From contig CAMFIY010000002.1 in the NCBI GenBank assembly GCA_945952575.1, positions 1 to 34,197 of the forward strand: a stretch of 34,197 bases of DNA, in the 5' to 3' direction. The stretch's first letter is position 1; each line of letters opens with the position of its first letter. Positions 6,375 through 13,508 of this stretch are shown here, piece after piece. Below the pieces are notes generated by a model. The model saw only the letters and a program-made list of their open reading frames with translations, was not told where the DNA came from and ran no database searches. This stretch comes from an uncultured Leucobacter sp. GTDB lineage: Bacteria; Actinomycetota; Actinomycetes; Actinomycetales; Microbacteriaceae. The translations under genes and the position numbers were made by a program.

Positions 6375-7448
6375 GTGGATTTCATCCAGACACTTCTCTG
6401 GCCCCTGCGCTGGCTCGTCGAGCTGGTGCTGATGCTCTGGCATCAGCTCTTCACCTTCCTCGGCATGGATCCCGCCGGCGGCGCGACCTGGCTCTTCGCC
6501 ATCATCGGCATAGGGGGCGTGGGGCGCTCGGCGCGGATCGCGGTCACGGTGCGGCAGATCAAGGCGCAGCGCCGCATGATGGACCTCGCCCCGGAGATGA
6601 AGAAGATCCAGGCGAAGTACAAGGGCAAGACGGATCAGTTCTCGCGCGAGGCCATGAGCCGCGAGACCATGGCGCTCTACAAGAAGCACGGGACCAACCC
6701 GTTCTCCTCGTGCCTCCCGATCCTGATCCAGATGCCGGTCTTCTTCTCGCTCTTCTACGTGCTGCGCCACGCCTCCGACGGCACGACCGGCATCGCGTTC
6801 ATGACCGAGTCGCTCACGGCGAGCTTCAATCAGGCCAGCCTGTTCGGCGTCGCACCCCTGAAGATGACCTTCACCCAGGGCTGGGAGTCGGGCAACTGGG
6901 CCGTCGTCATCCTCCTCGGGCTCAACATGATCCTCATGATCGCCTCGCAGTTCTTCACCCAGCTGCAGATCATGTCGAAGAACGTGTCGGACGAGACCAA
7001 GAACTCCCCGATGTACCGGCAGCAGAAGATCATGCTGTACATCATCCCGTTCGCGTTCCTCTTCTCCGGCGTCGCGTTCCCGCTGGCACTCAACATCTAC
7101 TGGTTCACCTCGAACCTCTGGACCATGGGCCAGCAGTACATCGTGATCCGCAACATGCCGACTCCCGGCAGCGACGCGTGGCGGGCGCGCCAGGCGCGCC
7201 TCAAGGCCAAGGGCAAGCTCACCGACGAGGAGGTCTCCGAGATCGACCGGATCGAGGGCACCGCCTCCGTGCAGGGTCAGCGCCAGCAGCCCATGAGCAA
7301 GAAGCGCGCGAAGAAGCAGGGTCAGCCGGGCAGCGTGCAGAAGCCGGGCGAACCCGGCAACCAGGATGACGCCGGGAACGGCGGCGCGACCGGGCGGGAT
7401 GACGAGACCGGTTCCGGCAAGACGAACAACGGAGGATCCGGCAAATGA
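6375..7448 (+). CDS. yidC: Membrane protein insertase YidC
   Basis: A 357-residue YidC/Oxa1 family insertase that places proteins in the cytoplasmic membrane alone or with SecYEG. Hydrophobic segments lie at about 3-30 and 38-58 (the latter with Arg51/Arg54 of the likely hydrophilic groove), near 113-130, 175-195 and 217-245. A charged cytoplasmic loop (about 60-108, with MKKIQAKYKGK) sits between them. The C-terminal tail (about 265-357) is polar and Lys/Gly-rich and could contact the ribosome. It lacks the large periplasmic domain of Gram-negative homologues, as normal in actinobacteria. The start is GTG at 6375. The stop overlaps the next gene as ATGA. Confidence 0.97.
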   Translation: MDFIQTLLWPLRWLVELVLMLWHQLFTFLGMDPAGGATWLFAIIGIGGVGRSARIAVTVRQIKAQRRMMDLAPEMKKIQAKYKGKTDQFSREAMSRETMALYKKHGTNPFSSCLPILIQMPVFFSLFYVLRHASDGTTGIAFMTESLTASFNQASLFGVAPLKMTFTQGWESGNWAVVILLGLNMILMIASQFFTQLQIMSKNVSDETKNSPMYRQQKIMLYIIPFAFLFSGVAFPLALNIYWFTSNLWTMGQQYIVIRNMPTPGSDAWRARQARLKAKGKLTDEEVSEIDRIEGTASVQGQRQQPMSKKRAKKQGQPGSVQKPGEPGNQDDAGNGGATGRDDETGSGKTNNGGSGK

Positions 7449-7993
7449 GTGAGCGCAGCGCAGACGAGCTGATCGCCGAGGAGCAGAACCCGGCGGGCGA
7501 CGCCGGCTCCGACGAGCGGCGGTCCCAGTCCTCGAGCCTCGAGGAGCTCGAGGCCGAGGGCGACATCGCGGCCGACTACATCGAAGGCCTGCTCGACATC
7601 GCGGACCTCGACGGCGATCTCGACATCTCGGTCGCGAGCGGCCGCGCCTATCTCTCCATCACCGGCGGGGGGGAGGATCTGGATCGGCTCTCGATGCCCG
7701 ACACCGTTCAGGCGCTCCAGGAGCTGACCCGCCTCGCCGTGCAGAGCGAGACCGGGCGCTTCTCCCGTCTCATCCTCGACATCGGCGGATCCCGCGATGC
7801 GCGTGCCGATGAGCTGCGCGGCCTCGTCGACGCGGCGGTGGCCCAGCTCGCGGCCGGCCGGGGCGAGGTCGAACTCGAGCCCATGTCGTCATACGAGCGC
7901 AAGCTGGTGCACGACATCGTCGCCGAGCGCGGCTACCACTCGGAGTCCCGCGGTGAGGGCCGGGATCGCCGGCTCGTCGTCAGCGCGGCCTGA
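7445..7993 (+). CDS. Jag/KhpB-like KH-R3H RNA-binding protein
   Basis: A 182-residue protein with an acidic N-terminus (1-45), a KH-like domain (about 46-115) and a C-terminal R3H domain with the R-x3-H pair Arg152 and His156 in YERKLVHDIV. Proteins of this family (Jag, SpoIIIJ-associated, KhpB) bind RNA and are encoded after yidC in most Gram-positive bacteria; the exact role here is not known. Translation is probably coupled to yidC because the start and stop codons overlap (ATGA, 7445-7448). It lacks the N-terminal Jag_N domain of Firmicutes homologues, as is usual in actinobacteria. Confidence 0.93.
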   Translation: MSERSADELIAEEQNPAGDAGSDERRSQSSSLEELEAEGDIAADYIEGLLDIADLDGDLDISVASGRAYLSITGGGEDLDRLSMPDTVQALQELTRLAVQSETGRFSRLILDIGGSRDARADELRGLVDAAVAQLAAGRGEVELEPMSSYERKLVHDIVAERGYHSESRGEGRDRRLVVSAA

Positions 7994-8006
7994 GCACGAC
8001 GCCCCG

Positions 8007-8022
8007 CGTTTCACGTGAAACC
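8007..8022. promoter_or_regulatory. parS centromere site 3 (directly before rsmG)
   Basis: CGTTTCACGTGAAACC has the perfect 14-bp parS core (8008-8021) with altered outer bases. It ends one base before the upstream candidate start codon of rsmG (ATG at 8023), in the 29-base gap between the jag-like gene and rsmG, and about 780 bases before parA. Confidence 0.93.
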
Positions 8023-8679
8023 ATGACCGAGGTGACGAGCGACGTGGAGAGCGAGCCGAGTGTCGCCGCGGAGATCGCCGGCGACCGGATCGACGTCCTG
8101 CGTGCGTTCGCCCGGGATCTCGGCGCACGCGGCGAGATCCTCGGCCTCATCGGACCGCTCGAGCCCCCGCGGCTCTGGACCCGGCACCTGCTCAACAGCG
8201 CGGTGCTCGCACCGCTGATCGGCACCGGGTCGCGGGTCGCGGACATCGGCACGGGCGGCGGTATGCCGGGGCTCGTGCTCGCGATCGTGCGGCCGGACGC
8301 ACGGTTCCTGCTGATCGAGCCGATGGAGCGCCGCTGCGCCTGGTTGAACGAGCAGATCGAACGGCTGGGCCTCGACAACGTCGAGGTGAAGCGCGGCCGG
8401 GCCGAGGAGTACCACGGTGCGTTCGAGGTCGACCAGGTGACGGCGCGAGCGGTGACCGCGCTGCGCAAGCTCGTGCCGCTCGCGGCCCCGCTGCTCCGCG
8501 ACGGCGGCGAGCTGCTCCTGCTCAAGGGCGGTGCGGTGGAGGCCGAGATCTCGGCGGCCGAGAAGCAGTTGCGCCGGTTCAAGGCGACCGACGTCGCGGT
8601 CGATGAGCTCGGTGTCGGGCAGCTCGCCGAGACGACTAGAGTGTTTAGGGCGCGGGTCCGGGCCGCCTCCGCCGCCTGA
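8023..8679 (+). CDS. rsmG: 16S rRNA (guanine-N7) methyltransferase RsmG
   Basis: A 218-residue SAM-dependent methyltransferase (GidB) that modifies a guanine in the 530 loop of 16S rRNA (G527 in E. coli numbering). Loss in other bacteria gives low-level streptomycin resistance. The SAM-binding motif VADIGTGGGMPGL is at 72-84, followed by LLIEPMERRCAWL (97-109). The start is uncertain. The ATG at 8023 directly follows a parS site and has no good ribosome-binding site. The in-frame GTG at 8044 has GAGGTG nine bases before it and still precedes all conserved residues; it would give 211 residues. It leads into parA and parB, as in many bacteria. Confidence 0.95.
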   Translation: MTEVTSDVESEPSVAAEIAGDRIDVLRAFARDLGARGEILGLIGPLEPPRLWTRHLLNSAVLAPLIGTGSRVADIGTGGGMPGLVLAIVRPDARFLLIEPMERRCAWLNEQIERLGLDNVEVKRGRAEEYHGAFEVDQVTARAVTALRKLVPLAAPLLRDGGELLLLKGGAVEAEISAAEKQLRRFKATDVAVDELGVGQLAETTRVFRARVRAASAA

Positions 8680-8755
8680 GTCGGTCGGGATCGCCGATCC
8701 GCCGGGCCGTCCTCGGCCGGAGCACGCGGAGGGTGCGACGAAGACCCCGACGCGA

Positions 8756-8776
8756 GACCGAAGACCGAAGACCGAA
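8756..8776. repeat. Short 7-bp tandem repeat, unit GACCGAA x3
   Basis: Three exact copies of GACCGAA lie in the rsmG-parA gap, ending 29 bases before parA. The unit size equals that of the array at 134-203 and the sequence is loosely related in complement (NNCCGAN), but they are not the same repeat. Confidence 0.8.
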
Positions 8777-8805
8777 GGCCCCGAGGGCGAAACGCAGAGG
8801 CACAG

Positions 8806-9699
8806 ATGACAGAAGACGCACTGGTAGGTGACCACATCGCCGACAAGGTGCGGCGTCGGCGCCTGCTCGAGGAGACTCCGTCCCCGCTGCCGGCGCAGAC
8901 CCGCGTCGTGACCGTCTCGAACCAGAAGGGCGGGGTCGGCAAGACCACCACGACGGTGAACCTCGCCTCCGCGCTCGCGCGGCGCGGCGCGAACGTCCTC
9001 GTGATCGACCTCGATCCGCAGGGCAACGCCTCGACCGCTCTCGGGGTGCCGCATCGGCCCGAGGTGACGAGCATCTACGATGTCCTGCTGGGCGAGCAGA
9101 GCATCGCGGATGCGATCCAGCCGACGACGGATCACGAGAACCTCTTCTGCGTGCCCAGTACGATCCACCTGGCCGGGGCCGAGATCGAGCTGGTCTCGCT
9201 GGTCGCCCGCGAGCAGCGGCTCCGGACGGCGCTCGAGGAGTTCCTCCGCGAGAGCGCGCTGGAGTTCCACTACGTCTTCATCGACTGCCCGCCGTCGCTC
9301 GGCCTGCTCACGGTCAACGCGTTCGTCGCCGCCCGCGAGGTGCTGATCCCGATCCAGTGCGAGTACTACGCGCTCGAGGGGCTCAGCCAGCTGCTCGGCA
9401 ACATCCAGCTCATCCAGAAGCACCTGAACCCCGAGCTGCGCGTCTCGACGATCCTGCTGACGATGTACGACGCCCGCACGAACCTGGCGCAGGAGGTGGC
9501 CCTCGAGGTCCGCAGCCACTTCCCCACCGAGGTGCTCCCGACCCCGATCCCGCGCTCGGTCCGCGTCTCTGAGGCGCCGAGCTACGGTCAGACGGTGCAC
9601 GCCTACGACTCCGGCTCGATCGGCGCACTCGCCTACCTCGAAGCCGCCGCCGAGATGGCGTTGCGCGGCGCACCCGCGACCTCCACCGAAGGAGCCTGA
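8806..9699 (+). CDS. parA: Chromosome partitioning ATPase ParA (Soj)
   Basis: A 297-residue MinD/ParA-type ATPase. It binds the nucleoid in its ATP form and moves ParB-parS complexes apart after replication. The deviant Walker A KGGVGKTT is at 41-48, DLDPQGN at 68-74 and the Walker B-type segment FIDCPPSLGLL follows near 164. A 35-residue N-terminal extension precedes the ATPase core, which is common in actinobacterial ParA. AGAGG before the ATG is a fair ribosome-binding site. parB starts two bases after its stop, so the two are co-transcribed. parS sites at 1282, 1327 and 8007 are the likely targets of the pair. Confidence 0.97.
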   Translation: MTEDALVGDHIADKVRRRRLLEETPSPLPAQTRVVTVSNQKGGVGKTTTTVNLASALARRGANVLVIDLDPQGNASTALGVPHRPEVTSIYDVLLGEQSIADAIQPTTDHENLFCVPSTIHLAGAEIELVSLVAREQRLRTALEEFLRESALEFHYVFIDCPPSLGLLTVNAFVAAREVLIPIQCEYYALEGLSQLLGNIQLIQKHLNPELRVSTILLTMYDARTNLAQEVALEVRSHFPTEVLPTPIPRSVRVSEAPSYGQTVHAYDSGSIGALAYLEAAAEMALRGAPATSTEGA

Positions 9700-9701
9700 C
9701 G

Positions 9702-10715
9702 ATGGCCACGAAGAAGCGCAGCGGCCTGGGCCGCGGGATCGGCGCGCTCATCCCCCAGACCGAGGGCGACCGCCCGGTCGACGTGTTCTTCTCGCCCGCC
9801 GACGGTGTCGCCGGGGCCGCCGGGGCCGCCGCGGATTCGGCGCCGGCCGAGTCGCCCGCCTCCGGGGACGCGGCCGGTCACGAGCTGCAGCAGGTGCCCG
9901 GCGCCACCCTCACCCGGCTCTCGCTCGACGACATCGTGCCGAACCGGGCGCAGCCGCGCACCGAGTTCGACGAGGAGGCGCTCGAGGAGCTGACGCACTC
10001 GGTGCGCGAGTTCGGCGTCTTCCAGCCGGTCGTGGTCCGCGCGATCGAACCCGCGCCCGCGCCCGGCCGTCCGCGCTACGAGCTGATCATGGGCGAGCGC
10101 CGATTCCGCGCGAGCAAGCGGGCGGGCCTGGACGACATCCCGGCGATCGTGCGATCGACGGCCGACGAGCACATGCTGCGCGACGCGCTGCTCGAGAATC
10201 TGCACCGCGCGCAGCTCAACCCGCTCGAAGAGGCGTCGGCCTACCAGCAGCTGCTCGGCGACTTCGGCATCACGCAGGAGCAGCTCGCCAACCGCATGGG
10301 ACGCTCGCGCCCGCAGATCGCGAACACGTTCCGCCTGCTCAAACTGCCGGAGCCGGTGCAGGCCCGTGTCGCCGCCGGTGTGCTCTCGGCGGGGCACGCG
10401 CGCGCGATCCTCTCGCTCGACGGGGACGCATCCGCCATGCAGCGCCTCGCCGACAAGATCGTGAACGAGGGCCTCTCGGTGCGCGCCGCGGAGGCGGCGG
10501 CCGGTGAGCTGCCGAAGCCGGCGTCGCGGAAGCGTCCGCGTGCGGGAGGCGTGCAGGCGCAGCTCGACGAGATCGCGGACCGGCTCGGGGATCGCTTCGA
10601 CACCCGCGTCGCCGTGAAGCTGGGTGCGAAGAAGGGCCAGATCTCGATCGACTTCGCGACGGTGCAGGATCTCAAGCGCATCCTCGCCGAGCTCGGGGAT
10701 CCCGGGTTCAACTGA
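9702..10715 (+). CDS. parB: Chromosome partitioning protein ParB (Spo0J)
   Basis: A 337-residue CTP-dependent clamp that loads at parS and spreads along DNA. The CTP-binding motif GERRFRASK is at 131-139 and ENLHRAQLNPLEEA at 165-178. A helix-turn-helix for parS recognition lies at about 191-215 (QEQLANRMGRSRPQIANTFRLL region), with a dimerisation domain at the C-terminus (about 285-337). The N-terminus KKRSGLGRGIGALIP (4-18) is the usual ParA-interacting tip. An Ala/Gly/Pro-rich low-complexity linker occupies residues 33-60. It forms an operon with parA. Confidence 0.97.
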   Translation: MATKKRSGLGRGIGALIPQTEGDRPVDVFFSPADGVAGAAGAAADSAPAESPASGDAAGHELQQVPGATLTRLSLDDIVPNRAQPRTEFDEEALEELTHSVREFGVFQPVVVRAIEPAPAPGRPRYELIMGERRFRASKRAGLDDIPAIVRSTADEHMLRDALLENLHRAQLNPLEEASAYQQLLGDFGITQEQLANRMGRSRPQIANTFRLLKLPEPVQARVAAGVLSAGHARAILSLDGDASAMQRLADKIVNEGLSVRAAEAAAGELPKPASRKRPRAGGVQAQLDEIADRLGDRFDTRVAVKLGAKKGQISIDFATVQDLKRILAELGDPGFN

Positions 10716-10809
10716 TCCGCCCGAATTCGTCGCGCTGCGGTTGAGCGGGCAGGTCCGTCGGAAGGGACGGGTGTTCACCTCCGGTCGCTCGATGTGCTTG
10801 ACTGACACC

Positions 10810-11280
10810 ATGAGCAGCAATGGTGAGCAGGCAGAGTCCAGGATCGTCAGCGCCGAGCGCGTGATCGCCGCACCGCGGACCGAGATCTTCGAGCTGATCG
10901 CCGATCCCGCGCAGCAACCGCGGTGGGACGGCAACGACAATCTGAGCGAGGCGGCTCCCGGGCAGCGGGTGCAGGCGGCCGGCGACGTCTTCACGATGGA
11001 GCTGACCAAGGCGGGCGCGTTCCGCGAGAACCACGTCGTCGAGTTCGAGGAGGGCCGACGGATCGCCTGGCTGCCGGCTCCGGTCGGCGAGCAGCCGCCC
11101 GGGCACCTCTGGCGCTGGGAGCTCGAGGACGCCGAGGGCGGCACGCTCGTGCGGCACACCTACGACTGGACGAATCTGAAGGATCCGGCTCGCATGGAGC
11201 GGGCGCGGGCCACGACCGCGGCTTCGCTGCAGGCGTCGGTGGATCGACTCGCGGCACTCGCCGAGCAGGTCTCGGGCTAG
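10810..11280 (+). CDS. SRPBCC (START/Bet v1-like) family protein
   Basis: A 156-residue protein with the SRPBCC fold pattern: an opening strand RIVSAERVIAAP, then a helix-like segment with IFELIADPAQQPRWDG, Gly-rich strands, and a closing helix (about 125-155). Such proteins bind hydrophobic ligands or act as cyclases or stress proteins (Polyketide_cyc2 group); the ligand here cannot be told. The ATG at 10810 is chosen as the nearest upstream of the domain; an in-frame ATG at 10792 would add six residues. It stands alone between parB and a lipoprotein gene, 94 bases after the parB stop. Confidence 0.8.
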   Translation: MSSNGEQAESRIVSAERVIAAPRTEIFELIADPAQQPRWDGNDNLSEAAPGQRVQAAGDVFTMELTKAGAFRENHVVEFEEGRRIAWLPAPVGEQPPGHLWRWELEDAEGGTLVRHTYDWTNLKDPARMERARATTAASLQASVDRLAALAEQVSG

Positions 11281-11294
11281 CCTCGGGCAACGAC

Positions 11295-12047
11295 ATGCGT
11301 GGTGTACGGTCCAGGGGGATGAGCGGGATCGCCCTGGCCGCCGCGGCCCTCACCGTCGGCCTCGGCCTCGGCGCATGCACCGGATCGCCCGTGGCGAGCC
11401 CGGATCCCGCAGGCGCGCCGCCCTCGGCGAACGAGCCGGCCGCCGGCACACCGGTGGAGACTCCGGACGAGTACCGCAACGGCGATCCGTCGTCGGCCGA
11501 GATGCAGGGAGATGTCCCGGACGCCCTCGACGACGATTCGGAAGCGCTCGCCGAGTACCTCGCGGATCCGCCGAATCTCCGCGTGCCGGATCCGTGGCGA
11601 GCCGGTGATCCGCTCCCCGGCTACCTCGTCCCCCGGAGCGACCTCGAGCGCAACGGGATCGTCACCTCGAGCCTGCGCCGGGTCGGCGCGGCCGAGGGCG
11701 TGGAGATCTGGGAGGGGACTGCGACGGACGGGGGCGTCTGCGGGCTCTGGGTCGCGATCCGCGGATCGATCCAGATGGTGAATTGCGAGAGCGAGGCGGA
11801 TTTCGCGGAGAACGGGATCGGGTTGATCGGAGAGCAGGCGTATCCGAGTGAGTCGAATCCGCACCGCACGATGTCGGTCGACGCCTACCTGCTTCCCCGG
11901 GAGGCCCGGGCGAAGGGGATGCGGGTGCGCGGCTTCCACACCGTGGGCAATCGGCTCTTCATCAGGGAGAAGCCGGCTCCGACCACATCGATCTCCGTGC
12001 CGGTGGCAGATGGAACCCGCACGTTCCGGGTGCGGATCATGGGCTGA
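11295..12047 (+). CDS. Putative lipoprotein of unknown function
   Basis: A 250-residue protein with a lipoprotein signal: a basic start (MRGVRSRG), a hydrophobic core and a lipobox LGAC with Cys28 as the lipidation site. The next 70 residues are Pro/Ala/Asp/Glu-rich and probably a flexible tether. The rest is a small globular domain with two cysteines (in GGVCGLW and MVNCESE) that could form a disulphide. I do not recognise the domain. A later in-frame ATG at 11319 would lose the basic residues and has no spaced ribosome-binding site. It probably sits on the outer face of the membrane. A stem-loop terminator follows at 12064-12107. Confidence 0.75.
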   Translation: MRGVRSRGMSGIALAAAALTVGLGLGACTGSPVASPDPAGAPPSANEPAAGTPVETPDEYRNGDPSSAEMQGDVPDALDDDSEALAEYLADPPNLRVPDPWRAGDPLPGYLVPRSDLERNGIVTSSLRRVGAAEGVEIWEGTATDGGVCGLWVAIRGSIQMVNCESEADFAENGIGLIGEQAYPSESNPHRTMSVDAYLLPREARAKGMRVRGFHTVGNRLFIREKPAPTTSISVPVADGTRTFRVRIMG

Positions 12048-12063
12048 GCCGGGTGGAAGACGA

Positions 12064-12107
12064 ACGACGGCCCCGCCTCTGCGCGAGCAGCTGGGCGGGG
12101 CCGTCGT
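12064..12107. terminator. Bidirectional stem-loop between convergent genes
   Basis: ACGACGGCCCCGCC (12064-12077) and GGCGGGGCCGTCGT (12094-12107) are perfect 14-bp arms around a 16-base loop. It lies between the ends of the plus-strand lipoprotein gene and the minus-strand trxA. There is no clear T-run, which is common for terminators in GC-rich actinobacteria. Confidence 0.8.
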
Positions 12108-12126
12108 CGTATCCGATGATCCGGGA

Positions 12127-12450
12127 TCAGAGGATCCCGGCGAGGCGCTCCTCGATCGCGACCTTCGGCATCGCGCCGATGATCTCGCGGACCTCGTCGC
12201 CGCCCTTGAAGACCTTCATGGCGGGGATCGACGTGATCCGGTACTGCGCGGCGAGATTCGGGTTCTCGTCGACGTTGACCTTCACGATGCGGATCTTGCC
12301 CTCGTTCTCCTTGGCGATCTCGTCGAGCACGGGCGCGACCATGCGGCAGGGGCCGCACCAGACGGCCCAGAAATCGACCAGGACCGGGATGTCGCTCTGC
12401 AGGACGACCTTCTCGAAGGTTCCCTCGTCGACGTTGATGGCTTCTGACAT
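12127..12450 (-). CDS. trxA: Thioredoxin
   Basis: A 107-residue thioredoxin with the active site WCGPC (31-35) and the cis-proline in TSIPAM (Pro76), which reduces protein disulphides in the cytoplasm. The ATG at 12450 (MSEAIN) is chosen because GGAG lies six bases before it. An upstream in-frame ATG at 12462 would add four residues (MENK), but then the GGAG falls inside the coding part. It lies downstream of trxB on the same strand, so both may share a transcript, with a hairpin between them (12476-12521). TrxB is its reductase. Confidence 0.97.
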   Translation of the reverse strand: MSEAINVDEGTFEKVVLQSDIPVLVDFWAVWCGPCRMVAPVLDEIAKENEGKIRIVKVNVDENPNLAAQYRITSIPAMKVFKGGDEVREIIGAMPKVAIEERLAGIL

Positions 12451-12475
12451 CTTGTTCTCCATTCGTATCTGCGCA

Positions 12476-12521
12476 CTGAGCCTGTCGAAGTGTGCGGTGA
12501 CGGTCCCCTCGACAGGCTCAG
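12476..12521. repeat. Inverted repeat between trxB and trxA
   Basis: CTGAGCCTGTCGA (12476-12488) and TCGACAGGCTCAG (12509-12521) are perfect 13-bp arms with a 20-base loop. The arm sequence is a palindromic-element type I recall as common between genes in Microbacteriaceae. It is placed where it could act as an mRNA stem that sets the trxB:trxA ratio. Confidence 0.85.
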
Positions 12522-12531
12522 GGACCGGGGT

Positions 12532-13461
12532 CTAGTTGTCCTCGAGCGAGACGAGGTAGTGCTCGGCATCCAGCGCCGCAACGGTGCCGGAGGCCGAGGC
12601 GGTGACCGCCTGGCGGTAGCTCGGGTCGATGACGTCGCCCGCGGCGAAGACGCCGGGCAGCGAGGTCTTCGAGGTGCGCCCGTCGACGGCGATCGTGCCC
12701 TCGGCGGTCAGGTTCAGCTTGCCATGCACGAGGTGGGTGCGCGGATCGTTGCCGATCGCGATGAAGAGGCCCTCGATCGGCAGCTCGCGCTCCGATCCGT
12801 CGACCGTGTCGCGCAGGGTCAGGCCGGTGACCTCCTCCTCGCCCTGGATCGCCGCGACCTCCGAGTTCCAGATGAACTCGATCTTCTCGTTGTCGAACGC
12901 GCGCTGCTGCATGATCTTCGACGCCTTGAGCTCGTCGCGGCGGTGGATCACGTAGACCTTGTCGGCGAAGCGGGTGAGGAACGTCGCCTCCTCCATCGCG
13001 GAGTCGCCGCCGCCGATCACGGCGATCGTCTTCTCCCGGAAGAAGAAGCCGTCGCAGGTGGCGCACCACGAGACGCCGTGGCCGCTCAGACGATCCTCGT
13101 CGGCGATGCCGAGCTTGCGGTAGGCCGAGCCCGTCGCGAAGATCACGGCCTTCGCCTCGTGCACCGCACCGTCGCTCGTCGTGACGCGCTTCACGTCGCC
13201 CGCGAGATCCAGCTCGGTGACGTCCTCGTAGCGCACCTGGGTGCCGAAGCGCTCCGCTTGGGCCTGGATCTTCTCCATCAGCTCCGGGCCCTGGATCCCC
13301 TCGGGGAAGCCGGGGAAGTTCTCGACATCCGTCGTGTTCATCAACTCGCCGCCGGGCTCGACCGAGCTCGCGAACATCAGCGGCTCAAGGCCTGCGCGCG
13401 ACGCGTAGATGCCGGCCGTGAGCGCGGCCGGGCCGCTGCCGATGATGATGATCTGGTGCAT
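12532..13461 (-). CDS. trxB: Thioredoxin-disulfide reductase
   Basis: A 309-residue FAD/NADPH flavoenzyme that passes electrons to thioredoxin. The FAD-binding motif GSGPA (8-12), the redox centre CATC (133-136, in SWCATCDGFFF) and the NADPH-binding GGGDSA (150-155) are all present, as is the C-terminal GDVIDPSYRQAVTA-type FAD segment. The length is normal. GGGAG lies before the ATG. It is the upstream partner of trxA. Only 47 bases separate it from the DUF6049 gene upstream, so it may be read as part of one minus-strand transcript from 15782. Confidence 0.98.
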   Translation of the reverse strand: MHQIIIIGSGPAALTAGIYASRAGLEPLMFASSVEPGGELMNTTDVENFPGFPEGIQGPELMEKIQAQAERFGTQVRYEDVTELDLAGDVKRVTTSDGAVHEAKAVIFATGSAYRKLGIADEDRLSGHGVSWCATCDGFFFREKTIAVIGGGDSAMEEATFLTRFADKVYVIHRRDELKASKIMQQRAFDNEKIEFIWNSEVAAIQGEEEVTGLTLRDTVDGSERELPIEGLFIAIGNDPRTHLVHGKLNLTAEGTIAVDGRTSKTSLPGVFAAGDVIDPSYRQAVTASASGTVAALDAEHYLVSLEDN

Positions 13462-13508
13462 ACTGCTCCCTGTTGTCGTTGATCGATAGAACCAATGCTA
13501 GGCGGGGA

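Noticed and set aside
10755..10770. Small stem CCGTC...GACGG after parB as a terminator
   Set aside because: Five base pairs only and no T-run.
12490..13482. A plus-strand frame opposite trxB
   Set aside because: Shadow frame; trxB has all catalytic motifs.
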